Shown in pieces: positions 23,478 to 31,461 of a stretch of 64,000 bases of DNA. The first letter of the stretch is position 1. The number at the start of each line of letters is the position of its first letter. The DNA is taken from assembly GCA_947650285.1 (NCBI GenBank), contig CANTFL010001055.1, positions 1-64,000 on the forward strand, in the 5' to 3' direction. A model generated the notes under the pieces. That model was not told the DNA's origin, made no database searches, and was given only the letters and a program-made list of their open reading frames with translations. The DNA comes from Hyaloperonospora brassicae (lineage: Eukaryota; Oomycota; Peronosporomycetes; Peronosporales; Peronosporaceae). The position numbers and the translations under genes were made by a program.

Positions 23478-23865
23478 TGTAACGGGGCAGCCCGTTACAT
23501 GATATTGTCACTTAAGGAAAGTGACAATGAAGAATATAAGATGGATATTCTTTAAACAATATCACCAAAGTGGTGATATTGAAGGGTCGACCAAAGGGTC
23601 TGTTCATTGGTTGATATCGTGATGATATCAACCCACCAATCGCCGCAAGACGCGCGCAATGAGTGGTGACGAGACGTCACCATACATGCAGTTATATTAG
23701 TATAATTGAATTAAGTCAAACGAAGAGACAGTAGTTTAAAGACTTAATTTATTAATATAACAGTTCTACTTTTACCCTACCTACGCTTCCTCGCTCGCCA
23801 CGTGTACGTCCGTCGGGGCACCCAAATCCCTTGCGTTAAGTTACGCAAGGGTGTGCCCCGTTACA
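23478..23865 (+). repeat. Element A 5' LTR
   Basis: 388 bp, TG...CA bounded, with terminal inverted repeats TGTAACGGGG / CCCCGTTACA. The first 22 bases fold into a 9-bp hairpin (TGTAACGGG / CCCGTTACA). Further hairpins include ATATCACC/GGTGATAT, GTTGATATC/GATATCAAC, GGTGACG/CGTCACC and CCCTTGCGT/ACGCAAGGG. Confidence 0.95.
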
Positions 23866-23867
23866 CC

Positions 23868-23885
23868 TGGTAGCACTTTGTAGTC
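23868..23885 (+). other. Element A primer-binding site
   Basis: TGGTAGCACTTTGTAGTC lies two bases after the LTR and is nearly identical in B (44100-44117) and C. The cognate tRNA is not identified. Confidence 0.7.
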
Positions 23886-23909
23886 CTTCCAAGGACCACA
23901 TCATCCAAC

Positions 23910-25064
23910 ATGAACATGTTGGATGAAGAAGACACCTTTCACGCCACGCGTGAAGGGTTTACCCATTTGAGTGACATCGAATGGGGTGCGGTAGAACGAA
24001 TGAGTTCTACCGTAGGCGAACTCGTCGTCAGCACCATGTTGGAGTCTCTAGACAGAGACCAACAACATGCTGCTATCGCCAAGTTCATTCACAATGAACT
24101 TGCTCTCGAGAGGTAGAAAGTAGCCTTGCTTCACCAGCAAGGCTCTCAACAGGCCGAGCAGTTGAGAGAACTCGGTGCTCAACAGACGGAGCTGTTGAGA
24201 CAGCAGCAATTCCATGCTGCTGTGGGCGGGACGGCGCATGCGCGTCGTCCCGAAGTGATGAAAGTTGACATCTCCAAGTACAGTGGAGTCCCGGAGGACT
24301 CCCTGTTACTATGGTTTGTCGAACTCGACAGAGCCCTAAGGGCTCGTCGCGTCGAAGATGAGCAAATGAAACTCACATTTGCTCAGACCCACTAGGCAGG
24401 GCGTGCCAAAACTTGGTCCCTGGGACTCGAGAGTAGCGACCCAAATGTGTTTAGGTCGCTAGATGACTTCAAGTCCCGGCTCAGACAAACGTTTGAGCCG
24501 CCACGTGCTGAGTTCAGGGCTCGTTCAGAGCTCCTGAAACTCAAGCAGGGTAAGCGTGATGTGCACGCTTACGCACAACATATACGACTCCTTGCGAGTA
24601 GTATAACTGCAAACCCAGTTCATGAACACACGTTGATTACGGTGTTCATGCAAGGGCTCGCAGAAGGGCCCGTCAGGAGCCACCTATTCCGCCTTGAGCT
24701 GAATACGCTGGAAGATGCGATATCAGCCGCGGAACAGGAAGACTTTAGCATGAGACAGGCTCATGCTAGCTCAAACTCTTACCGTCCACCGAGACGACAA
24801 GAGATCGGAGGTCCAGAACCAATGGACCTCTGTTATGTTGAGAGCGAGAGACCTCGCTCTACAAGCAACAAGCGATTGCAGAGGTGCAATCGCTGTCAGA
24901 AGTTAGGGCACTACGCATACGAGTGTAGTGCTCCGCGCCCAGTACCAAACAGTACTGAGCGAAATGGACGACCATTCGCCAGAAAGGGCAATGGGCGTGG
25001 GTCCAGCGCTGTTGCGAAGCCGCAACAGCGAGACGGGCCATCAAAAAATGGTTGGGGTCAGTAG
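23910..25064 (+). pseudogene. Element A gag, two nonsense codons
   Basis: Same frame and length as the intact 384-codon gag of element B. It is interrupted by TAG at 24114-24116 (AAG in B) and TAG at 24393-24395 (TTG in B). Recognisable parts are a Gln/Glu-rich coiled segment (LRELGAQQTELLRQQQ), the retrotransposon gag domain (GRAKTWSLGLE, then FKSRLRQTFEPPR), and a CCHC zinc knuckle RCNRCQKLGHYAYECS. The start ATG sits in the loop side of an 11-bp hairpin (23902-23925). Confidence 0.9.
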
Positions 25065-25082
25065 GGGCGGAGCGCCCTACTG
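25043..25082 (+). promoter_or_regulatory. Candidate -1 ribosomal frameshift signal at the gag/pro junction (A)
   Basis: The heptamer A AAA AAT (25043-25049) is in the gag frame, 12 nt before the gag stop (25062-25064). After a 9-nt spacer, 25059-25082 forms a stem-loop of about 10 bp (CAGTAGGGGCG / CGCCCTACTG, one bulge, loop GAG). Slippage by -1 leads exactly into the protease frame. Heptamer, spacer and stem are all kept in element B. Confidence 0.7.
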
Positions 25083-25678
25083 ATCCAGCAACCTCAAGAG
25101 AATTTGCAAACCTCTTGACGAAAGTTGCTCCAGATACACAATCATTGTGTGTCTCTGCACCTGGTGATGACGTTTCGCTCATCACCTTGAAGTTGGAAGC
25201 GACAAATGACTTGTCGCTTCGTGCCCTAGTAGACTGTGGGGCGTCGAACAACTTTGTTCGTCGCCAGTCACTAGAGGGTCGTAGGCTCAAGTTCGTTGAG
25301 CGCGACATTCCCCTCACAAGGATGACGGTGCGCCTTGCAACAGGCGCATCGATAACCGTTGAGAAACGTGTAGTAGGAATCCACTACACGTTAGAGGGCG
25401 AGCAGTACGATGATGATTTCATCGTACTAGATCTGGATGACAAATTTGATGTCATCCTGGGATTACCTTGGCTCAGAAAATACGAGCCAAGGGTGAGCTG
25501 GCAGCATCGATCCGTGAAGATGCCTGCTGCTTGTTCATCAGATGGCCATCTGATGAACATCTTGGAGCGTCCACAAGCGTGTGGATGTTCTGCGAGTGAG
25601 TGCGATGGCCTCACTTGCGGTACGGTCGTTAGCACGACTGCACAAGATCACAGTGTAGTTGATCACTACACTGTATAG
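25052..25678 (+). CDS. Element A protease region
   Basis: This frame overlaps the end of gag in the -1 frame and is presumably made by frameshifting. After a linker it encodes a retropepsin-like domain: LRALVDCGASNNFVRR (catalytic Asp, with Cys where Ser/Thr is usual), VRLATGASITVEK, then FDVILGLPWLRKYEP. It would cleave the polyprotein. The frame ends at TAG 25676-25678, but the RT region continues in the same frame just beyond, and the same TAG is present in B. The upstream limit given is the first near-cognate start; real translation probably enters from gag. Confidence 0.8.
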   Translation: MGSVGAERPTDPATSREFANLLTKVAPDTQSLCVSAPGDDVSLITLKLEATNDLSLRALVDCGASNNFVRRQSLEGRRLKFVERDIPLTRMTVRLATGASITVEKRVVGIHYTLEGEQYDDDFIVLDLDDKFDVILGLPWLRKYEPRVSWQHRSVKMPAACSSDGHLMNILERPQACGCSASECDGLTCGTVVSTTAQDHSVVDHYTV

Positions 25679-28600
25679 CAAGCTCCCGGCGGCTGTACAG
25701 AAGTACAGGCGGCGACGAAGGTCCACCACTCGGAGAAGTCGAGTGGAACGGGACATGGATACATGCCTAGCGGGCAGCATCTTAGACAAAATAAACCTGT
25801 TGCCTTCAAAGGGCAACATGGACATCCTAGGTCGACTGTAGAGTCGACCGTAGAGGATCGGTTCCTGACTGTGGTTGCACAGCCACAGTCGGAAGACGTC
25901 GAGGGAATAAGTCCCCACGTACTTGAGGAAGGAGTTCCTCAAGAGTTGCTTGCTGAGGGATCAGGCCCTCAGCAACCTGTGGAAGCAAGATCCCAGGAAG
26001 AAACCGAGACGTTGAACGTCTTGGTCAATGACGGATCAAGCGTAGGCGCTTATACGCTTGATCTGATTGTGCCTCCGAAGTTGACTTCGGAGATAACTCA
26101 GTTGCCAACGCTAGAACCGAAACGGTTCTTGCGTGATCTGCGTAGTGGCAAAGTCAAGCAGATCTGCGTACTCGTCACAGAGGACGAGTATGTGACCGAC
26201 ATTCGGTCGGCAACAGTATTTGCTGAGAACGAACGGGTTCTCAGCAGCTCATCGATGGACGAAAGTGTCCTCGATGAGAAGACTCGGATTGAGCGATACG
26301 CGTCCCAATCCTGGGAGTCACTTCAGGCAAATCCTTTGTATAAGGATTTGATCGAATTCAGGGATGTGTTCCCTGAATCCGTACCTTGCGAGTTGCCTAA
26401 GGACAAAGGCACTCGACATGAGATCGAGCTCAAACCGGGCTCGAAATACTGTGTCATGAAGCAGTGGCCACTGCCTCGTGAACAAGTGATAGCGATCGAC
26501 AAGTTCTTTGCCGATCGCTTAGCAGCGGGCCATGTGAGGGAATCAACATCCCCTCACAGCTCTCCGACCTTCTGTGTGCGAAAGGCCACAGGAGGGTGGC
26601 GGATAGTGCACGCATTCAACAAGTTGAATGCTGCAACGGTACCGGCTCAGACGCCGATACCGAGGAAGGACGTAATCATAGATGGTATGTCAAAGAGTAC
26701 CATCTTTTCGTCTATGGATCTGATGGATGGATTCTATCAGATCCTGATGCGTGAACGGGACGTCCCGTTCACAGCAGTGAGTACCCCCAGCGGGATGCTG
26801 TGGGAGTGGCTAGTGATGCCACAGGGGCTGAGTAATGCCCCTGCAACATTCAACAGATGTGTAACAAATCTGTTGAGACCGGTGCGAGACTTCGCACCGA
26901 GTTACTTCGACGATGTGTTCGTCCATAGCCGGACTATGGACGGGAAGACGGACGTTGAAGCTCACAGAACTCACGTTCGTCAGGTTCTTCAACTTATGCG
27001 CAAGCATAAGTTGTACGCCAACCTCAAGAAGTGTATATTCGCGGCTAGCGAAATACCACTTCTTGGGTGCATCGTGGGGAAACACGGCGTACGCCCTGAT
27101 CCCGAAAAGATCAAGGCGATCACCGACTGGCCAGTGCCAGTCGATGTCAAGGGACTTCGAAAGTTCCTTGGTCTTGCGGCGTACTTGCACAAGTACTCGC
27201 GCAACTACGCCGAGATGACGGTACATCTTTCTTGCTTGCTCAAGAAAAATGTCAAGTGGTCATGGAACGCTGAGTGCCAGCGTTCCTTTAAAGGTATCAA
27301 GCAAAGCTTGATGCAATCGCCGATCTTGGCGATTGCAGATCAGGACAGACCATTTCATGTGGTCTGTGACGCCAGCGATTTCGCAATCGGCTGTGCGTTA
27401 CTGCAGTTCGATGCAGATGGCGCGGAGGTCGTCATCTGTTATCAATCGCGTCAGCTGCAAGCAGCTGAGCGTAATTACCCAGTGCATGACAAGGAACTCC
27501 TTGCCATGAAATACGCACTGGCTAAATTTCGCGTCTATCTCTTGGGAGATAGACCGTTTGTTGTCTACACGGACCATGCGTCATTACGCACGGCCGTAAA
27601 CAGCCCACACCTCTCGCAAAGAATGGCGAGGTGGCTGTCTTTCTTCGCGGAGTATAACTTCTCCGTGGAGTATAAACCGGGACGACTCAATGTCGTCGCG
27701 GATGCTCTTTCGCGCCGGCCCGATTTCGAGCCGGACGCGCAATCCAACAGTGAGGACAAGCCCACTGTTGCGACACTGTCAGTCAGTGTCCCGTCGTCAA
27801 GTTTACTTGACGACGTACGAAAGGCATACGCGGAAGATAAGGATCTTCTGCGATTGATGGATCATCTGGTGAATCCATCCAGTAAATCCATGAGGGATTT
27901 ACCGGCTTTGTACCGATCCTCATCGGATCGGTATAGTACACGCAACGGATTGCTGGACTATACAGCTGTTGCCGACGACACGCCTCGTGTCGTCGTACCC
28001 GCTCATCATGATTTGCGATTGCGCATCATGTATGAGTGTCACGATGCCCCAACAAGCGGCCATCGTCGTAGAGAAAAGACTTACCTCACGGTAAGTCGCG
28101 ACTTTTACTGGCCCCGCCAGTATCAGTTTGTTCGCAAGTACATCCGTGCTTGCGAAGTATGTCAACGGGTGAAGCCTAGTCCTTCATCCCGTGCGCCATT
28201 GCAGCCTCTGCCTGTTCCGACAGAGTGCTGGCAGTCCGTTTCAATGGACTTCGTCTTCGGGTTTCCCGAAGACGCCCACAAGAATAATGGTATTCTTGTG
28301 TTTGTGGACCGATTCAGCAAGATGGTCCATCTTGCTGCTGTCCCTGAGTCAATCAAGGCTCAAGGTTGTGCTCGTGTCTTTCTAGACACGGTCTTTAGAC
28401 TCCACGGGTTACCCCGTGAACCTATATCCGACCGTGACCCTCGGTTCACGGCGGAATTTTGGCAAACCGTGTTCCATACTCTCGGAACACGATTGAAGAT
28501 GTCCACTTCTGACCATCCAGAAACAGATGGTCAGACGGAACGTGCGAACCGTGTCCTCGAAGAGATCCTTCGAGGATATGTCCACTCATTTCCGAGTTGG

Positions 28601-29341
28601 AGCGAATTCCTACCCATGGTGGAATTCGCCATCAATAATTCGGTGCATGCTTCCACACAGCACACACCGTTCTACGTGAATGGCCTGCGCCATCCACGAG
28701 TGCCCACCCTTCTAGAGTGTGACTCTTGGATAAGGGGGGGAGGGACTCGCTCGAGCAAAAACCGTTTTGGCTCATGCTCATCACGTGTCGACGCAAACGT
28801 CGTCACGTATGATGCCGATGTCGATCAAGTCGACATCGATGAAGAAGATCATCTCAATAATAGCGAAGACGCTATTATTGATTCGGATGATGATGACGAT
28901 GCTGGTATATTCAGCATCGCCAACGATTATGCCAGCGAGGAAGAAGACAACCTCGCTGAAGAAGAGAGCAATCTCTTAGCAGTGCGCACGAAGCGCACTG
29001 CTAGACAAAACAAAGAGTCAGCAGAGAACTTCCTGCTGACTCGAGAAGCGGTAGTCCGTTTCGTTCAGGACTCCATCGCAAATGCGGTGGACCGTCAGAA
29101 ACGGAACGCAGACAAGAATGGAAGAGCAAATGTTCTTTCATTTAAGGTTAATGACCTAGTTCTACTGTCTACGGTAAACTTACCTGGACATGCAGTCACT
29201 AGTGTCGGCAGTAGTAAACTACTGCCGAAATACATTGGGCCATTTCGAGTGTTGCATCGCAAGGGCAATGCATACACACTCGAATTGCCACGTAGGATGC
29301 GCACGCATCCTACGTTTTACGTGGGGAGGCTTAGGTCGTAA
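25679..29341 (+). CDS. Element A RT-RNase H-integrase polyprotein
   Basis: Open in the protease frame after the shared TAG; the long uninterrupted part starts at or before 25763 (about 1190 residues). Domains counted from 25763: RT at about 200-430 with YFDDVFVHS at about 381; RNase H at about 530-660 (VCDASDF, then YTDHASLRT); integrase zinc finger at about 755-800 (HDAPTSGHRRRE, then CEVCQRVKP); integrase core with Asp in SMDFVFGFP (about 827), Asp in SDRDPRF (about 889) and Glu in DGQTERAN (about 925). An Asp/Glu-rich stretch of about 60 residues follows the core, then the integrase C-terminal domain (VLLSTVNLPG, then GPFRVLHRKG, then HPTFYVGRLRS). The frame ends at TAA 29339-29341, where B reads TAC. 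Downstream the same frame resumes and carries the chromodomain. Confidence 0.93.
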   Translation, partial: QAPGGCTEVQAATKVHHSEKSSGTGHGYMPSGQHLRQNKPVAFKGQHGHPRSTVESTVEDRFLTVVAQPQSEDVEGISPHVLEEGVPQELLAEGSGPQQPVEARSQEETETLNVLVNDGSSVGAYTLDLIVPPKLTSEITQLPTLEPKRFLRDLRSGKVKQICVLVTEDEYVTDIRSATVFAENERVLSSSSMDESVLDEKTRIERYASQSWESLQANPLYKDLIEFRDVFPESVPCELPKDKGTRHEIELKPGSKYCVMKQWPLPREQVIAIDKFFADRLAAGHVRESTSPHSSPTFCVRKATGGWRIVHAFNKLNAATVPAQTPIPRKDVIIDGMSKSTIFSSMDLMDGFYQILMRERDVPFTAVSTPSGMLWEWLVMPQGLSNAPATFNRCVTNLLRPVRDFAPSYFDDVFVHSRTMDGKTDVEAHRTHVRQVLQLMRKHKLYANLKKCIFAASEIPLLGCIVGKHGVRPDPEKIKAITDWPVPVDVKGLRKFLGLAAYLHKYSRNYAEMTVHLSCLLKKNVKWSWNAECQRSFKGIKQSLMQSPILAIADQDRPFHVVCDASDFAIGCALLQFDADGAEVVICYQSRQLQAAERNYPVHDKELLAMKYALAKFRVYLLGDRPFVVYTDHASLRTAVNSPHLSQRMARWLSFFAEYNFSVEYKPGRLNVVADALSRRPDFEPDAQSNSEDKPTVATLSVSVPSSSLLDDVRKAYAEDKDLLRLMDHLVNPSSKSMRDLPALYRSSSDRYSTRNGLLDYTAVADDTPRVVVPAHHDLRLRIMYECHDAPTSGHRRREKTYLTVSRDFYWPRQYQFVRKYIRACEVCQRVKPSPSSRAPLQPLPVPTECWQSVSMDFVFGFPEDAHKNNGILVFVDRFSKMVHLAAVPESIKAQGCARVFLDTVFRLHGLPREPISDRDPRFTAEFWQTVFHTLGTRLKMSTSDHPETDGQTERANRVLEEILRGYVHSFPSWSEFLPMVEFAINNSVHASTQHTPFYVNGLRHPRVPTLLECDSWIRGGGTRSSKNRFGSCSSRVDANVVTYDADVDQVDIDEEDHLNNSEDAIIDSDDDDDAGIFSIANDYASEEEDNLAEEESNLLAVRTKRTARQNKESAENFLLTREAVVRFVQDSIANAVDRQKRNADKNGRANVLSFKVNDLVLLSTVNLPGHAVTSVGSSKLLPKYIGPFRVLHRKGNAYTLELPRRMRTHPTFYVGRLRS

Positions 29342-30938
29342 TGTCAGTACGAGCCTTCTTCTTCCGATGAAGATAGCCCCCACGTTCAAGAACATCCATC
29401 AAGTTCTTGCGTTCGCGCTCCAGACGATCCGTCTGGTCGCGCAGATATGATACCTCGGTATTCAACCGAGTTATCTCTCCGCGAGCTGTCGCCAGCTTGC
29501 CGAAAAGGGAGCGGACATCCCGCTCGACCTGAAGCTGCGCCGTGGCATAATCGGCACGATCCCTCGCCCGATCAGCCTCGTGACCCTTGCGGTTCTTCCG
29601 CACGGTGTCGGTCAAAGCGTAGCGTCGGTCGCGCTCGTGCTTCAAGTCATCGCGCAATTCATCGATTGCGCGATCCATCTCGTAAGGGTCGAGATGGTGG
29701 GCCTGGGGTTCTGGAGGAGGTCTTTCCTCCTCCACCACATCCTTTGGTGGATGCTCACGGTGATCAACGCTTTCTAGTGGAGCGTATCTTGAATCACCGT
29801 GACGATTCAGGATCAAGGACGAGCTACCTCGTCCAGTGGCGGGGGTATCCACCCTCTTGGAACAGCTGGGAGCCCCGCTCTCAGCTGTTAATGGATGTTG
29901 AAGGTCTCGTCCACCAGTATGACGAGACCCATCCGATGAGTCCTGTGGCCCATCGGTAAACACGCGCCCTAGGCGCTTGTAGACGGATTACAAGTTTGCA
30001 ATCGCGTCACGCATCTCGTCCGAGAGATGTGCCCTTCCCCAGGGCGAATTTAGGGAGTACACATCCCTATGTGCACGCTGCGAGTTGTCAACACAACTCG
30101 CACAAGGGTCTCCCCATGTGAGGCAAGGAATGCCTGCCTCACTCGATAAACAATGCAACCGGTACCTAGCACCGGTTGGCGTTCGCCGTTCGAACCTGAG
30201 GCGTGTCGCCTCAAGTTTTTTGAGCCACCCTTCTCGTCCAAAATTCTTTACGTTTTGGACGAACGCGTTCCACGCAGCCAAAAGCGATGTTTTGTCACGC
30301 TTTTGGTTGCTATTGTACCATCGATGTCTAAGGAAGACATCGAGATAAAAGTCTTCTTCAGCGCGAAAGTTCTTCGCGCTGGGATCCAAACCGTGAAGCT
30401 CAGTCGCATCGAATAAGGGTATTCGATGGTGTTGGCCTGTCTCGTGAGACAGGCTATTGATGAGTTGTTCGGGCAAACGCCACGGCTTCAACTCATCACG
30501 CTTCACAGTGGTACCCTTGTCGGTACCACGGCTCCCAGATTGACGACGGCTCGCGCCATCGTCATCACGCTCGTGCGAAGACGCACGAGCCGGCGGTGGT
30601 GAAGAAAAGAATTCCTCACCACCCTGATCATCGTCATCACTGCCGAACAGACTGTGATGCGAATCACGAGTCCGTTCGTTCGGCAGTGGCCTTGGCGAAT
30701 ACTGAGGCGTCGCCGGTGAGCGAGACGCCTCTGGAGCATTGCCCGAGTCAGACACGTCTGACTCGCCAGAGTAGATGACCTCCACATCGGGGTCATCGTG
30801 CGCACGCGGCGTGATACCGCGTGCACCTGCAGCACCTGTTGCTGCAGGCGAAGAAGGGGCGGCAGACGACGAAGCGTCTGCCGCAGAGGCTTGCACAGCA
30901 CCAGGCTGTGTGGGTCTTGAGTCACCTCGCATAGACAT
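29331..30938 (-). pseudogene. Element A antisense ORF (about 535 codons, one nonsense codon)
   Basis: Reads against pol, from ATG at 30938 to TAA at 29333-29331, in one frame broken only by TAA at 29990-29988 (AAA in B). Residues 1-150 are Ser/Ala/Pro/Asp-rich and acidic (EVIYSGESDVSDSG, FGSDDDDQGGEEFF). Residues about 155-316 look folded: DELKPWRLPEQ, then EEDFYLDVFLRHRWY, LLAAWNAFVQNVKNFGREGW, and a Cys module C-X8-C-X6-C-X2-C. The last 200 residues include a long coiled coil (DELRDDLKHERDRRY, then SYLRDQTDRLERERKNL) and a basic KKK end. No known family recognised. TCACTTT at 30968-30962 on the minus strand fits the short oomycete Inr core about 25 nt upstream of the ATG. Possible roles are an accessory or regulatory protein, or antisense control of pol; both are inference. 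Confidence 0.7.
29342..29959 (+). pseudogene. Element A pol C-terminal extension with chromodomain
   Basis: In frame with pol but cut off from it by one nonsense codon (29339-29341). An Arg/Ser/Pro/His-rich linker of about 140 residues leads to a chromodomain, QRFLVERILNHRDD then YLVQWRGYPPSWNSWEP, and a short tail ending PVAHR before TAA. This would tether integration to marked chromatin. The whole segment overlaps the 3' part of the opposite-strand coiled-coil ORF, which may explain the low-complexity linker. Confidence 0.85.
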
Positions 30939-31056
30939 GTTAACGATGCGAGGTCAAGCGGAAAGTGAATGGAACGGACCCAACAAGTGCTACCTGTTTC
31001 AATGGTGGCCAACGGGTGGCCTCCATATTTCGATAGTCACACGGTGACTATCAGTT

Positions 31057-31065
31057 AAGGGGGGG
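31057..31065 (+). other. Element A polypurine tract
   Basis: AAGGGGGGG lies three bases before the 3' LTR. It is identical in element B (51288-51296). Confidence 0.75.
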
Positions 31066-31068
31066 TGA

Positions 31069-31456
31069 TGTAACGGGGCAGCCCGTTACATGATATTGTC
31101 ACTTAAGGAAAGTGACAATGAAGAATATAAGATGGATATTCTTTAAACAATATCACCAAAGTGGTGATATTGAAGGGTCGACCAAAGGGTCTGTTCATTG
31201 GTTGATATCGTGATGATATCAACCTACCAATCGCCGCAGGACGCGCGCAATGAGTGGTGACGAGACGTCACCATACATGCAGTTATATTAGTATAATTGA
31301 ATTAAGTCAAACGAAGAGACAGTAGTTTAAAGACTTAATTTATTAATATAACAGTTCTACTTTTACCCTACCTACGCTTCCTCGCTTGCCACGTGTACGT
31401 CCGTCGGGGCACCCAAATCCCTTGCGTTAAGTTACGCAAGGGTGTGCCCCGTTACA
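31069..31456 (+). repeat. Element A 3' LTR
   Basis: 388 bp, about three differences from 23478-23865, followed directly by the duplicated GGCAC at 31457-31461. Confidence 0.95.
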
Positions 31457-31461
31457 GGCAC

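Larger units (their letters stand above)
23478..31456 (+). mobile_element. Element A: young full-length Ty3/gypsy chromovirus
   Basis: The element is 7979 bp with 388-bp LTRs that differ at about three sites, and an exact 5-bp TSD (GGCAC). The order is LTR, PBS, gag, protease, RT-RNase H-integrase-chromodomain, antisense ORF, polypurine tract, LTR. Pol is open from the RT region to near the end of integrase, but gag has two nonsense codons, so this copy is not autonomous. It is a sister of element B, which inserted elsewhere with a different duplication. The whole sequence is unusually dense in short inverted repeats. Confidence 0.95.

Noticed and set aside
28835..28930. Acidic Asp/Glu run in pol of A as a separate protein
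   Set aside because: It is in frame between the integrase core and C-terminal domain and is present in B.
29770..29940. Chromodomain as a host chromatin gene
   Set aside because: It is in frame with pol of element A, is repeated in B, and lies inside the LTRs.
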